A stretch of DNA of 21,071 nt from an uncultured Clostridia bacterium (GCA_947628395.1 CANQZP010000017.1:1-21071); one strand, 5' to 3'. Counted from the stretch's first letter, positions 1 through 6,944 are shown. Numbers and translations: made by a program. The notes: generated by a model not told the origin, from the sequence alone.

Positions 1-132
1 TATAATGCGGCTAATCTTGATGGGGGTACTTCTACGGCTATGGTTGTGGAGAATGAGATTATAAATGATCCTATGGATGCTTCTGGTAGTCATAGGACTA
101 GGCCTATTGCGACTAGCTTTGTATTTAAATAG
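1..132 (+). CDS. C-terminus of phosphodiester glycosidase (NAGPA/DUF2233-like), 5' truncated by the window
   Basis: Frame 1 is open from the first base to a TAG at 130-132 (43 codons). The peptide contains NLDGGTSTAMVV near its start and RTRPIATSFVF at its end. This matches the C-terminal signature of the NAGPA/phosphodiester-glycosidase family (NLDGGGS-T-MVV, then RP-A---). Family members are usually secreted or membrane-anchored enzymes acting on phosphodiester-linked sugars of surface polysaccharides. The N-terminal part, including any signal peptide, lies outside the window, so substrate and location cannot be judged. No terminator hairpin follows directly; the next recognisable signal is the promoter at 211-238. 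Confidence 0.8.
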   Translation, partial: YNAANLDGGTSTAMVVENEIINDPMDASGSHRTRPIATSFVFK

Positions 133-210
133 GGAAAATCCCTTCGCGCTGTTTTGAGAAGGTATAAAAATTAAATTTTATGATAAGTATAAAATTTTGT
201 TAAAAATTGG

Positions 211-238
211 TTGACTTTTTTGTTTGTTTGGATATAAT
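211..238 (+). promoter_or_regulatory. Sigma-A-type promoter for the YdbC-like gene
   Basis: TTGACT (211-216) and a perfect TATAAT (233-238) are separated by 16 bases, and the start codon at 263 lies 25 bases after the -10. Position and match support a vegetative promoter for the small downstream gene. Confidence 0.75.
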
Positions 239-262
239 TAAGAAAAAAAGGGGAGAATGATT

Positions 263-481
263 ATGCCAGAAATTACGTATGATATTGTTGAAAAAATAGG
301 TGTTATATCTACTAATGAAAAGGGTTGGAGTAAGGAGCTTAATTTGGTTAGTTGGAATGGAAGGGATCCAAAGTTTGATTTGAGGGATTGGAATGAGACT
401 CATGATAAGATGGGTAAGGGTGTTACTTTTACTAGGGATGAGATGGAGAGTTTAAGGGATATTTTGAATAATTATAAGTAA
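263..481 (+). CDS. YdbC-like PC4-fold ssDNA-binding protein
   Basis: The protein has 72 residues and resembles the YdbC/PC4 family, small dimeric proteins related to the transcriptional coactivator PC4 that bind single-stranded DNA. Recognisable blocks are YDIVEKIGVIST, GWSKELNLVSWNGRDPKFDL and HDKMGKGVTFT, ending in a predicted helix (MESLRDILNNYK). An ATG at 257 is also in frame, but it lies only one base after the AGGGGAG ribosome binding site (249-255). The ATG at 263 has a seven-base spacing and starts at MPEIT, so 263 is preferred. The gene stands alone, with its own promoter at 211-238 and a terminator-like palindrome at 549-577. A general role in transcription or DNA metabolism is known only from the family; the exact role is unknown. 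Confidence 0.85.
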   Translation: MPEITYDIVEKIGVISTNEKGWSKELNLVSWNGRDPKFDLRDWNETHDKMGKGVTFTRDEMESLRDILNNYK

Positions 482-548
482 TTAATTGTAAAGGTTATAT
501 AGATGATAAATTTATTTTTGTGTTGAAATAAGAAAGGCATTTTGCTTT

Positions 549-577
549 GTAGGGGCGATTTTAATCGCCCGTTTTTT
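549..577 (+). terminator. Palindrome of the GTAGGGGCGA family acting as terminator
   Basis: GTAGGGGCGATT and AATCGCCCG form a GC-rich stem (553-560 with 563-570) followed by six T (572-577). It is a copy of the dispersed palindrome family found at eight places in this window. The T tract makes this copy a plausible rho-independent terminator of the YdbC-like gene. Confidence 0.6.
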
Positions 578-587
578 CCTATACAAT

Positions 588-628
588 AAAAAAATGGATT
601 AGAGTGATAGAATTCTAATCCATTTTTT
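588..628. terminator. Bidirectional terminator between convergent genes
   Basis: AATGGATTAGA (593-603) is the exact reverse complement of TCTAATCCATT (614-624), with a ten-base loop. A runs precede the stem and T runs follow it, so it can terminate transcription from both sides. It overlaps the stop codon (615-617) of the minus-strand gene. Confidence 0.75.
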
Positions 629-1439
629 CATTTTTGTAAAATTTGCTTGAGTGTAGTTTTGTAATTTCTTTTGTATATGAGCCAGAATAAATGTCTGTTG
701 TATCATCTTTAAGTGGAATATCAAATCTGACTTCGCATGTAAATTCTTCGTCTAGGTAGTTTATGATGTGTACTGTAAATGATACTGTTGATTCGATTGT
801 ACTAAGTAGTACGGTTGAATCTCTAAGTAGGCTTCCGTCAAAGATTACTGTAGAGTTATTGTTTTGAACTACGTAGTTTTTGTTTATGTCTTTGTTTACA
901 TATGATAATGTTAATGGATTTGAACAGTCTGTGTAAAATGTTGGTTTAGAAAAGTCTATTTCATCGTTTGTTGTAGTTACTTTATATTCTATTGAATCTT
1001 CGATTAGGTTTTCATCATTTATATTAGCTATTCCAAAGTCATTTGGGTTTTTATAATAGAATTTTGGTGTTCCTCGAGATGGCTCTGACTGGAGTTTAAA
1101 GTTGTCTATATATATTTTTTTTACTGTGTTTTTGTTTGTTAATTCTTTATATGATACCATGTTGTTTATATTTATTGATATGTCTGTGTATTGATATATA
1201 TCTAAGTTCCATTTATTTGAATCGCTTTGAGAGTTATTGATTGCGTTGGCAGAGCTATATAGTAATATTGAATCTATTTTAAATATATTGCTTTCTGTTT
1301 TTATTGAAAGCGTAGGTTCTTTTTTTGTATTTGTTTTGTTTTTCTTTATGTTATTTCCGATGAAAAGACCTATTAGTACTATGAATATTATTATGAAAAT
1401 TATTATAGTGTATTTCATTTTTTTATCTTTAAATAACAT
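615..1439 (-). CDS. Hypothetical membrane-anchored extracellular protein
   Basis: The protein has 274 residues and I do not recognise its family. Residues 1-8 are basic (MLFKDKKM), residues 9-29 form one strongly hydrophobic helix, and the rest is hydrophilic, rich in Asn, Asp, Ser and Thr with many short beta-prone stretches. This suggests a single-pass protein with most of its chain outside the membrane. There is no lipobox cysteine, and only two cysteines occur in the exported part. The start is set by GGAGG at 1447-1451, seven bases upstream of the ATG; a second ATG at codon 8 has no such site. It is monocistronic on the minus strand, with a likely promoter at 1467-1495 and a terminator at 588-628. 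It is divergent from the heat-shock operon, but nothing links the two functionally. Confidence 0.8.
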   Translation of the reverse strand: MLFKDKKMKYTIIIFIIIFIVLIGLFIGNNIKKNKTNTKKEPTLSIKTESNIFKIDSILLYSSANAINNSQSDSNKWNLDIYQYTDISININNMVSYKELTNKNTVKKIYIDNFKLQSEPSRGTPKFYYKNPNDFGIANINDENLIEDSIEYKVTTTNDEIDFSKPTFYTDCSNPLTLSYVNKDINKNYVVQNNNSTVIFDGSLLRDSTVLLSTIESTVSFTVHIINYLDEEFTCEVRFDIPLKDDTTDIYSGSYTKEITKLHSSKFYKNEKMD

Positions 1440-1466
1440 ATTTTATCCTCCGTATTATTTTTATTT

Positions 1467-1495
1467 ACTATATAACAAATTTTTATTTTTAGCAA
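1467..1495 (-). promoter_or_regulatory. Likely promoter of the minus-strand membrane-protein gene
   Basis: On the minus strand TTGCTA (1490-1495) and TATAGT (1467-1472) are separated by 17 bases, about 30 bases upstream of the start codon at 1439. The match is moderate but spacing and position fit. Confidence 0.5.
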
Positions 1496-1523
1496 GTTTT
1501 TTCTAAATGTAAAAAAAAAAAAA

Positions 1524-1550
1524 TTAGCAATTGGTATTGACAATTGCTAA
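1524..1550 (+). promoter_or_regulatory. CIRCE-type HrcA operator 1 (variant sequence)
   Basis: TTAGCAATT (1524-1532), a nine-base spacer and AATTGCTAA (1542-1550) form a perfect 9-9-9 inverted repeat. The canonical CIRCE operator is TTAGCACTC-N9-GAGTGCTAA. The outer six bases of each arm are kept, while the inner three differ. The -35 box TTGACA (1537-1542) lies inside the operator, so a bound repressor would occlude RNA polymerase. HrcA, encoded directly downstream, is the expected ligand. Confidence 0.9.
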
Positions 1551-1568
1551 TTTTGGGTATAATATAAT
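1537..1568 (+). promoter_or_regulatory. Promoter of the hrcA-grpE-dnaK-dnaJ operon
   Basis: A perfect TTGACA (1537-1542) is followed by two overlapping TATAAT hexamers at 1558-1563 (15-base spacer) and 1563-1568 (20-base spacer). Neither spacing is the ideal 17, so the true -10 is uncertain. The promoter lies between and partly inside the two operators at 1524-1550 and 1575-1601. Confidence 0.75.
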
Positions 1569-1574
1569 TATGCG

Positions 1575-1601
1575 TTAGCAAATTAGCATAAAAATTGCTA
1601 A
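1575..1601 (+). promoter_or_regulatory. CIRCE-type HrcA operator 2 (variant sequence)
   Basis: TTAGCAAAT (1575-1583), a nine-base spacer and AATTGCTAA (1593-1601) repeat the layout of operator 1 with one mismatch between arms, extended outward by a G/C pair. It starts 51 bases after operator 1 and ends five bases before the hrcA ribosome binding site. It therefore lies in the transcribed leader and could also fold in the mRNA. Confidence 0.85.
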
Positions 1602-1616
1602 CAAAAGAGGTGGAAA

Positions 1617-2651
1617 ATGCCTAAAGATTTAGATGATAGAAAAAAGAAAATTCTACAGGCAATTGTAGAAGAGTATATTGATACAGCTCAACCTGTTAGT
1701 TCAGGAAGTTTAGTTAAAAATTATGATTTGAATTGTAGTAGTGCAACTATAAGAAATGAAATGGCAGAGCTTGAGGAGATAGGCTTTTTAGATAAACCTC
1801 ATACTTCTGCAGGAAGAGTACCTTCTCAGAGAGGATATAGGTATTATATTGATGAGCTATTAAGAGATGATAATTTAACTGCCAAAGAGATGAATTATAT
1901 AAAACAAAAATTAGAGATTAAAGTAAATGAGTTAGAAGATTTAACTAAAATTGCTACTAGTACAATTTCTGAACTTACGCATTATACAACAATAGCTGTA
2001 GGTCCTAAAATAGAAAAGCATACAATAATTGATATAAAATTTGTTTTGCTCGGAAGTAGAGTAATGATGGCTATTATTCTTACTGATTCGGGAATAATAA
2101 GAGAAGCAATTATAAAATTTGATGAAGATGTAACAGATGAGCAAATTAGAAATTTGAATGAAGTTTTTTCTAATAAATTAGTAGGAAAACCTTTGGAAAA
2201 ATTAGAAGGACCAATAGAAGATTATATTATTTCTGAAATGAAAACAGGAATAAATGTAATAAAAAAGATAATTCATGAAATAAATAAGATATTAGAAGAA
2301 AATAACAGAATAATGTTGGAAGGTACTAATAAAAATTTTGATTTACCAGAATTTAAGAAAGCTGATTTAGCTAGAGATTTTATGAATATACTTGATGCTA
2401 AAGATTTGGTTGCAGATGTATTAAATACGGGTATTGCAGATGATATAAATGTATATATTGGTGAAGAATTAAATGATGAAAAGCTTAAAAACTTTAGTAT
2501 TGTAACTTTTAATCATTTACTTGGAGATAAAGATATAGGAACTATTGGAATTATAGGTCCAACTAGAATGGATTATTCAAAAGTAATTTCTGTTATGAAA
2601 TATATTAGTAAAAAATTAAAAGAAGATTTTGAAAATGATAATTTTGATTAG
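1617..2651 (+). CDS. hrcA: Heat-inducible transcription repressor HrcA
   Basis: HrcA (344 residues, normal length) represses class I heat-shock genes by binding CIRCE operators; GroEL keeps it active in studied species. The N-terminal winged helix (about 1-75) contains the conserved block SSATIRNEMAELEEIGF (41-57) and the wing SAGRVPSQRGYRYY (64-77). The central and C-terminal dimerisation domain follows and includes GPKIEKHTIIDIKFVL and, near the end, GTIGIIGPTRMDYSKVI. The usual PVGSRTL in the first helices reads PVSSGSL here. This may matter because the operators just upstream are also non-canonical. The start ATG at 1617 has GAGG (1607-1610) six bases upstream. It is the first gene of hrcA-grpE-dnaK-dnaJ and is autoregulated through 1524-1601. 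Confidence 0.97.
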   Translation: MPKDLDDRKKKILQAIVEEYIDTAQPVSSGSLVKNYDLNCSSATIRNEMAELEEIGFLDKPHTSAGRVPSQRGYRYYIDELLRDDNLTAKEMNYIKQKLEIKVNELEDLTKIATSTISELTHYTTIAVGPKIEKHTIIDIKFVLLGSRVMMAIILTDSGIIREAIIKFDEDVTDEQIRNLNEVFSNKLVGKPLEKLEGPIEDYIISEMKTGINVIKKIIHEINKILEENNRIMLEGTNKNFDLPEFKKADLARDFMNILDAKDLVADVLNTGIADDINVYIGEELNDEKLKNFSIVTFNHLLGDKDIGTIGIIGPTRMDYSKVISVMKYISKKLKEDFENDNFD

Positions 2652-2668
2652 AAAGAGAGGAAAGTTAG

Positions 2669-3187
2669 TTGGAAGAAGAAAAGAAAGATAAAAAATTGCA
2701 AGATGAAAAAGTAGAAGAACAGAAAAAAGAAACAACAAAGGAAGAAACTAAGGTTGATGAGGAAGAAAATAAAGAATTTAAAGAACTTGAAGATAGATAT
2801 AAAAGATTACTTGCAGAATTTGAAAATTTCAAAAAAAGAAATGTAAAAGAAAAAGAAATGTTAAGAAATATGCTAGTATCTGATATTATGACAATGATTT
2901 TACCAGTAATTGATAATTTAGAAAAAGCTGCAAGTACAGAGACAGAAGATAAGGCTTATCAAGACGGAATCAAGATGGTATTAAAACAACTTCAAGATGT
3001 TTTAGCTTCAAATGGAGTTAAAGAAATTGAAACAGTAGGTAAACAATTTGATCCAGAACTTCATGAGGCAGTTAGTCATGTTCAAGATGAAAAATTCGGG
3101 AAGAATATTATTAAAGAAGAATTTAGAAAGGGCTATATTATAGGCACTAAGGTTATAAGACATTCGATGGTAATAGTAGCTAATTAA
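2669..3187 (+). CDS. grpE: Nucleotide exchange factor GrpE (UUG start)
   Basis: GrpE (172 residues) is the dimeric cytoplasmic co-chaperone that releases ADP from DnaK. The first 35 or so residues are Lys/Glu-rich and probably disordered. A long coiled coil follows with the family block RLLAEFENFKKRNVKEKE. The C-terminal beta domain has FDPELHEAVSH and GYIIGTKVIRHSMVIVAN. The start must be TTG at 2669: GAGAGG (2655-2660) lies eight bases upstream and the next in-frame ATG is inside the coiled coil. A UUG start can lower expression relative to dnaK, which fits the lower need for GrpE, though that is inference. It begins 17 bases after hrcA and is co-transcribed with it. Confidence 0.96.
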   Translation: MEEEKKDKKLQDEKVEEQKKETTKEETKVDEEENKEFKELEDRYKRLLAEFENFKKRNVKEKEMLRNMLVSDIMTMILPVIDNLEKAASTETEDKAYQDGIKMVLKQLQDVLASNGVKEIETVGKQFDPELHEAVSHVQDEKFGKNIIKEEFRKGYIIGTKVIRHSMVIVAN

Positions 3188-3256
3188 ATTTTGTTATTAA
3201 ATTTTTTAAATATAGTATACTAAAGATTAAGAAAATAAAAAATAAAAAACTAATGT

Positions 3257-3300
3257 AAACTTAAGATTTTTAACGACGTAGAACACAAAATATTAAGTTT
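3257..3300 (+). other. Inverted repeat in the grpE-dnaK gap
   Basis: AAACTTAAGATTTT (3257-3270) and AAAATATTAAGTTT (3287-3300) pair over 14 positions with one G-A mismatch, leaving a 16-base loop. The hairpin ends 10 bases before the AAGGAGG of dnaK (3311-3317). It has no T tract, so it is more likely an mRNA processing or stabilising structure than a terminator. It could set dnaK output above hrcA and grpE. Confidence 0.55.
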
Positions 3301-3325
3301 GCAGAAATTTAAGGAGGATAAAAAA

Positions 3326-5179
3326 ATGTCAAAAATAATAGGTATTGATTTAGGAACAACAAATTCATGTGTTGCAGTTATGGAAGGAGGAGAGGCTGTT
3401 GTAATTCCAAACCAAGAAGGAAACAGAACAACTCCATCAGTAGTAGCATTTTCTCAAAATGGAGAAAGATTAGTAGGACAAATTGCTAAACGTCAATCTG
3501 TTACAAACCCAGAGCATACAGTTATTTCAATAAAAAGAGATATGGGAACAGATAGAAAAGTAAAAATAGAAGAAGATGAATTTACACCACAAGAAATTTC
3601 AGCAATGATTCTTCAAAAATTAAAAACAGATGCAGAAAATTATTTAGGAACAGAAGTAAAACAAGCAGTTATTACAGTTCCAGCTTATTTTAGTGATAGC
3701 CAAAGACAAGCAACTAAAGATGCTGGAAAAATTGCAGGACTTGAAGTTTTAAGAATTATAAATGAGCCTACAGCAGCAGCTTTAGCTTTTGGTATGGACA
3801 AAGCTGAAACAGATCAAAAAATAATGGTTTATGACTTAGGTGGAGGAACTTTTGATGTTTCAATACTAGATATTGGTGATGGAGTATTTGAAGTTTTAGC
3901 TACAAGTGGAAATAATAGATTAGGTGGAGATGATTTCGACCAAAAGATTATTGATTATCTTATTGCAGAATTTAAAAAATCAAATGGTATAGATTTAAGT
4001 ACTGATAAAATGGCTATGCAAAGACTTAAAGAAGCAGCAGAAAAAGCTAAGATTGAATTATCAGGAATGGGTCAAACAAATATTAATTTACCATTTATTA
4101 CAGCTGATAGTTCAGGTCCAAAACATTTAGATGTTACATTAACAAAAGCTAAATTTGAAGATTTAATAAGAGATTTAGTTGAATCTACAACAGGACCAGT
4201 AAATCAAGCTTTAAAAGATGCAGGATTACAAGCAAGTGACTTAAAAGAAGTATTATTAGTTGGTGGTTCTACTAGAGTTCCATTAGTTCAAGAAACTGTT
4301 AAGAAAATAACAGGAAAAGAACCTAATAAAGGAATTAACCCAGATGAATGTGTTGCTTTAGGTGCAGCTATTCAAGGTGGTGTTTTATCAGGCGATGTTA
4401 AAGATTTAGTATTATTAGATGTTACACCATTATCTTTAGGTATTGAAACTTATGGTGGTGTATTTACTAAATTAATTGAAAGAAATACTACTATACCAAC
4501 TAAGAAATCACAAATTTTCTCAACTGCTGCAGATGGTCAAACAAGTGTTGAAGTACACGTTCTTCAAGGTGAAAGAGAAATGGCTGCATATAACAAGACT
4601 TTAGGAAGATTCCAATTAACTGGTATTCCAGCTGCTCCAAGAGGAGTTCCACAAATTGAAGTAACTTTTGATATAGATGCAAATGGTATTGTACACGTAT
4701 CTGCTAAAGATACAGCTACAGGAAATGAGCAAAAAGTTTCTATTACAGCTAGTACAAATTTAACTGAAGAAGATATACAAAGAGCTGTAAAAGATGCTGA
4801 AGCTCATGCTAGTGAAGATAAAAAGAGAAAAGAAGAAGTTGAAGTAAGAAATAATGCAGAAAGTTTAGTATATAATAGTGAAAAGACTTTAAATGATTTA
4901 GGTGATAAAATTAGCAGTGAAGAAAAATCAAAAGTAGAAACTGAAATAGCTAATGTAAAGAAAGCTTTAGAAGGAAATAATGTAGATGAAATAAAGGATG
5001 CTACAGATAAATTGACAAAAGTATTTTATGAAATATCTGAAAAGTTATATAGTGCAGTAAATGCCGAAGCTCAAAATGCAGGAAATGCTGAGACTACTGG
5101 AGAAGATGAGGCTAAAGAGGGTACTGTATATGATGCTGATTATAAGGTTGAAGATGAAGGAAATGAGGATAATAAGTAA
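3326..5179 (+). CDS. dnaK: Molecular chaperone DnaK (Hsp70)
   Basis: DnaK (617 residues) is the ATP-dependent Hsp70 of the cytoplasm and works with DnaJ and GrpE encoded in the same operon. The ATPase domain begins with IGIDLGTTNSCVAVMEGG and has INEPTAAALAFG, YDLGGGTFDVSILDIG and LLVGGSTRVPLVQ. The linker and substrate domain follow (DLVLLDVTPLSLGIETYGG, then the NRTTIPT-like NTTIPTKKSQ). The C-terminal lid is helical and the tail is acidic. The start is the ATG at 3326 (MSKIIGID) with AAGGAGG at 3311-3317; an upstream in-frame TTG at 3299 would add nine residues but lies inside the preceding hairpin and has no ribosome binding site. The codon usage is typical of a highly expressed gene in an AT-rich genome. 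Confidence 0.99.
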   Translation: MSKIIGIDLGTTNSCVAVMEGGEAVVIPNQEGNRTTPSVVAFSQNGERLVGQIAKRQSVTNPEHTVISIKRDMGTDRKVKIEEDEFTPQEISAMILQKLKTDAENYLGTEVKQAVITVPAYFSDSQRQATKDAGKIAGLEVLRIINEPTAAALAFGMDKAETDQKIMVYDLGGGTFDVSILDIGDGVFEVLATSGNNRLGGDDFDQKIIDYLIAEFKKSNGIDLSTDKMAMQRLKEAAEKAKIELSGMGQTNINLPFITADSSGPKHLDVTLTKAKFEDLIRDLVESTTGPVNQALKDAGLQASDLKEVLLVGGSTRVPLVQETVKKITGKEPNKGINPDECVALGAAIQGGVLSGDVKDLVLLDVTPLSLGIETYGGVFTKLIERNTTIPTKKSQIFSTAADGQTSVEVHVLQGEREMAAYNKTLGRFQLTGIPAAPRGVPQIEVTFDIDANGIVHVSAKDTATGNEQKVSITASTNLTEEDIQRAVKDAEAHASEDKKRKEEVEVRNNAESLVYNSEKTLNDLGDKISSEEKSKVETEIANVKKALEGNNVDEIKDATDKLTKVFYEISEKLYSAVNAEAQNAGNAETTGEDEAKEGTVYDADYKVEDEGNEDNK

Positions 5180-5202
5180 TTCTTTATAAAGATGTATTAA
5201 AT

Positions 5203-5227
5203 GTAGGGGCGGGCCTTGTGTCCGCCC
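5203..5227 (+). repeat. GTAGGGGCGG palindrome in the dnaK-dnaJ gap
   Basis: A member of the dispersed palindrome family. GGGCGGGC (5207-5214) pairs with GTCCGCCC (5220-5227), with one G-U pair and a five-base loop. No T tract follows. It lies 23 bases after the dnaK stop and 30 bases before the dnaJ start, so it can act as an mRNA 3' stabiliser for dnaK or reduce read-through into dnaJ. Confidence 0.75.
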
Positions 5228-5257
5228 AAAATGATAAATTGATAAATGGAGGAGAAT

Positions 5258-6415
5258 ATGGCTGACCAAAAAAGAGATTATTATGAAGTATTGGGAGTTG
5301 AAAAAAATGCTTCAGATGAAGAGATAAAAAAGGCATATAGAAAACTTGCTAAAAAGTATCATCCTGATGCAAATCCAGATAATAAAAAAGAAGCAGAAAT
5401 GAAATTTAAAGAAGTAAGTGAAGCTTATGAAGTTTTGTCTGATAAACAAAAGAGGGATATGTACGACAGGTTTGGACATGATGGACCTCAAGGTTTTGGT
5501 GGTCAGAATGGTGGTTACTACTCTTATTCTTCAGGTAGTGGTTTTGAAGGATTTGATTTCGGATTTGATGATTTCGGTTTTGGTAGTTTTGGTGATATAT
5601 TTTCAGCTGCTTTTGGAGGTGGACGTAGTAAAAAAAGTGCTGGACCTAGGAAGGGTGCTGATTTAAAAGCTAATATAGATATTTCTTTCGAAGAATCATT
5701 TTTGGGTGTAGAAAAGACTATAACATTAAATAGAAATACTGAATGTTCTTCTTGCCATGGCACAGGGGCGAAAGAAGGTACAAAGGCAGAAACTTGTAAA
5801 GTATGTAATGGTTCTGGTAGAATTAGGCAAGTAGTAACTACTCCATTTGGTCAGATGTCTACTCAAAAAGTTTGTACTAATTGCGGAGGAGAAGGTAAAA
5901 TAATTAAAGAGCCTTGTCCTGATTGTAGAGGTAAAGGTACTGTAAGGCAATCAGCTAAAATAAAAGTTAAGATTCCGGCTGGAATTAGTGAAGGTCAGAC
6001 AGTAGTTTTAAGAGGAGAAGGAGAGCCTGGAATTAAAGGTGGTTCTAAGGGAGATTTATATATAAATGTACATGTAAAAAGACATAGTATTTATAAAAGA
6101 AAAGGTGATCATGTTTTATGTGATATTCCAATTACATTTACTGGTGCAACTCTTGGAACTGAAATTGAAGTACCTATGGTTGATGGTACTAAGGAGAAAT
6201 ATAAAATACCAGAGGGGACTCAAACTGGAACTCAGTTTGTTATGAGAAATAAAGGATTTAAGAGTGTGAATGGAAATTATAGAGGTGATTTTGTTTTTAC
6301 TGTAAATGTTCAAGTACCTAAAAAGTTAACTGCTGAGCAAAGAGAATTAATAAAGAAATTGGCTTTAACTATGAATGAACAGCCACCAATTAAAAAGAGA
6401 GGAATTTTTGGATAA
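5258..6415 (+). CDS. dnaJ: Co-chaperone DnaJ (Hsp40, type I)
   Basis: DnaJ (385 residues) stimulates DnaK ATPase and delivers unfolded substrates. The J domain spans about 1-70 with HPD at 35-37. A Gly/Phe-rich linker (70-122) contains GFGSFGDIFSAAFGGG. Four CxxCxGxG zinc motifs begin at residues 163, 180, 206 and 220 and are all intact. The C-terminal substrate-binding domains follow (IKVKIPAGISEGQ, GEGEPGIKGGSKGDLYI). The start at 5258 (MADQKRDYYEVLGV) follows GGAGG at 5248-5252; an in-frame ATG at 5246 overlaps that site and is rejected. It is the last gene of the operon; prmA and rsmE, which often follow dnaJ in clostridia, are absent here. Confidence 0.98.
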   Translation: MADQKRDYYEVLGVEKNASDEEIKKAYRKLAKKYHPDANPDNKKEAEMKFKEVSEAYEVLSDKQKRDMYDRFGHDGPQGFGGQNGGYYSYSSGSGFEGFDFGFDDFGFGSFGDIFSAAFGGGRSKKSAGPRKGADLKANIDISFEESFLGVEKTITLNRNTECSSCHGTGAKEGTKAETCKVCNGSGRIRQVVTTPFGQMSTQKVCTNCGGEGKIIKEPCPDCRGKGTVRQSAKIKVKIPAGISEGQTVVLRGEGEPGIKGGSKGDLYINVHVKRHSIYKRKGDHVLCDIPITFTGATLGTEIEVPMVDGTKEKYKIPEGTQTGTQFVMRNKGFKSVNGNYRGDFVFTVNVQVPKKLTAEQRELIKKLALTMNEQPPIKKRGIFG

Positions 6416-6426
6416 GATTTATAAGA

Positions 6427-6454
6427 TTGACAAAATGAAATATTGTAGTATAAT
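6427..6454 (+). promoter_or_regulatory. Promoter of the 55-residue membrane protein gene
   Basis: A perfect TTGACA (6427-6432) and a perfect TATAAT (6449-6454) are separated by 16 bases, only 12 bases after the dnaJ stop. This gives the small downstream gene its own strong start. Confidence 0.8.
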
Positions 6455-6489
6455 ATATTATAGTACTTGAAAAGAAGGAGGATACTTTT

Positions 6490-6657
6490 ATGCTTGCAAA
6501 GTCATGGAAGAAAATTGGTTTATTTATTTTAATAATTGCATGTCTTTGGAATATTACAGCTAAATTTGTACATAAAGTGTCTTTTAGTGATAATTTGAAA
6601 AGTACAATAAAAGGGCATACAGAGCAAGTTTCAGAAGAAGATGAGGAAAAAAAGTAA
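6490..6657 (+). CDS. Small single-pass membrane protein (55 residues), function unknown
   Basis: An open frame of 55 codons starts at ATG 6490, eight bases after a perfect AAGGAGG (6475-6481), and ends at TAA 6655-6657. The protein begins MLAKSWKKIG, has one hydrophobic helix (about residues 9-22), a middle segment with KFVHKVSFSDNLKS, and a highly acidic/lysine tail. The basic N-terminus before the helix suggests an N-in topology with the tail outside. A consensus promoter, perfect ribosome binding site and full-length frame support a real gene. I do not recognise a family. It sits alone between dnaJ and rpmE, and rpmE has its own promoter. Confidence 0.75.
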   Translation: MLAKSWKKIGLFILIIACLWNITAKFVHKVSFSDNLKSTIKGHTEQVSEEDEEKK

Positions 6658-6664
6658 AAAACTA

Positions 6665-6693
6665 TTGAAAATTTTTTAATATTGTGGTAATAT
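6665..6693 (+). promoter_or_regulatory. Promoter of rpmE
   Basis: TTGAAA (6665-6670) and TAATAT (6688-6693) are separated by 17 bases, 43 bases upstream of the rpmE start. It follows the small membrane-protein gene with no visible terminator between them. Confidence 0.55.
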
Positions 6694-6736
6694 AGTTAAG
6701 ATATATTTACTTTAGAAAGGAAGAGGTGAATACTAG

Positions 6737-6937
6737 ATGAAAGCAGAATTACATCCAGATTATACTACAGCTACAATTACTTGTGCTTGTGGAAATGTAA
6801 TGAAAACTAATTCTACAAAGGCTGATATGAAAGTTGATGTTTGTTCAAAATGTCATCCTTACTGGACAGGTAGTTTAAAAAGAGAAGCCGTTGGTGGTAG
6901 AGCTGATAGATTTAAAAAGAAATATGGATTACAATAA
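6737..6937 (+). CDS. rpmE: 50S ribosomal protein L31 (zinc-binding type)
   Basis: L31 (66 residues) is a small protein of the large ribosomal subunit near the central protuberance that helps bridge the subunits. The sequence has HPDYTTATITCACGN, a CxC pair (C16, C18) and a CxxC pair (C36, C39). This makes it the zinc-containing form; the zinc-free form, used during zinc starvation, lacks these cysteines. The C-terminus GGRADRFKKKYGL is the family signature. The start ATG at 6737 follows GAGGTG (6723-6728). The gene has its own promoter (6665-6693) and ends in a hairpin at 6945-6975. No Zur-like operator was recognised. Confidence 0.98.
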   Translation: MKAELHPDYTTATITCACGNVMKTNSTKADMKVDVCSKCHPYWTGSLKREAVGGRADRFKKKYGLQ

Positions 6938-6944
6938 AAAAATG

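Noticed and set aside
3299..3325. Upstream TTG extension of DnaK by nine residues
   Set aside because: It lies inside the hairpin and lacks a ribosome binding site; ATG 3326 with AAGGAGG is clearly better.
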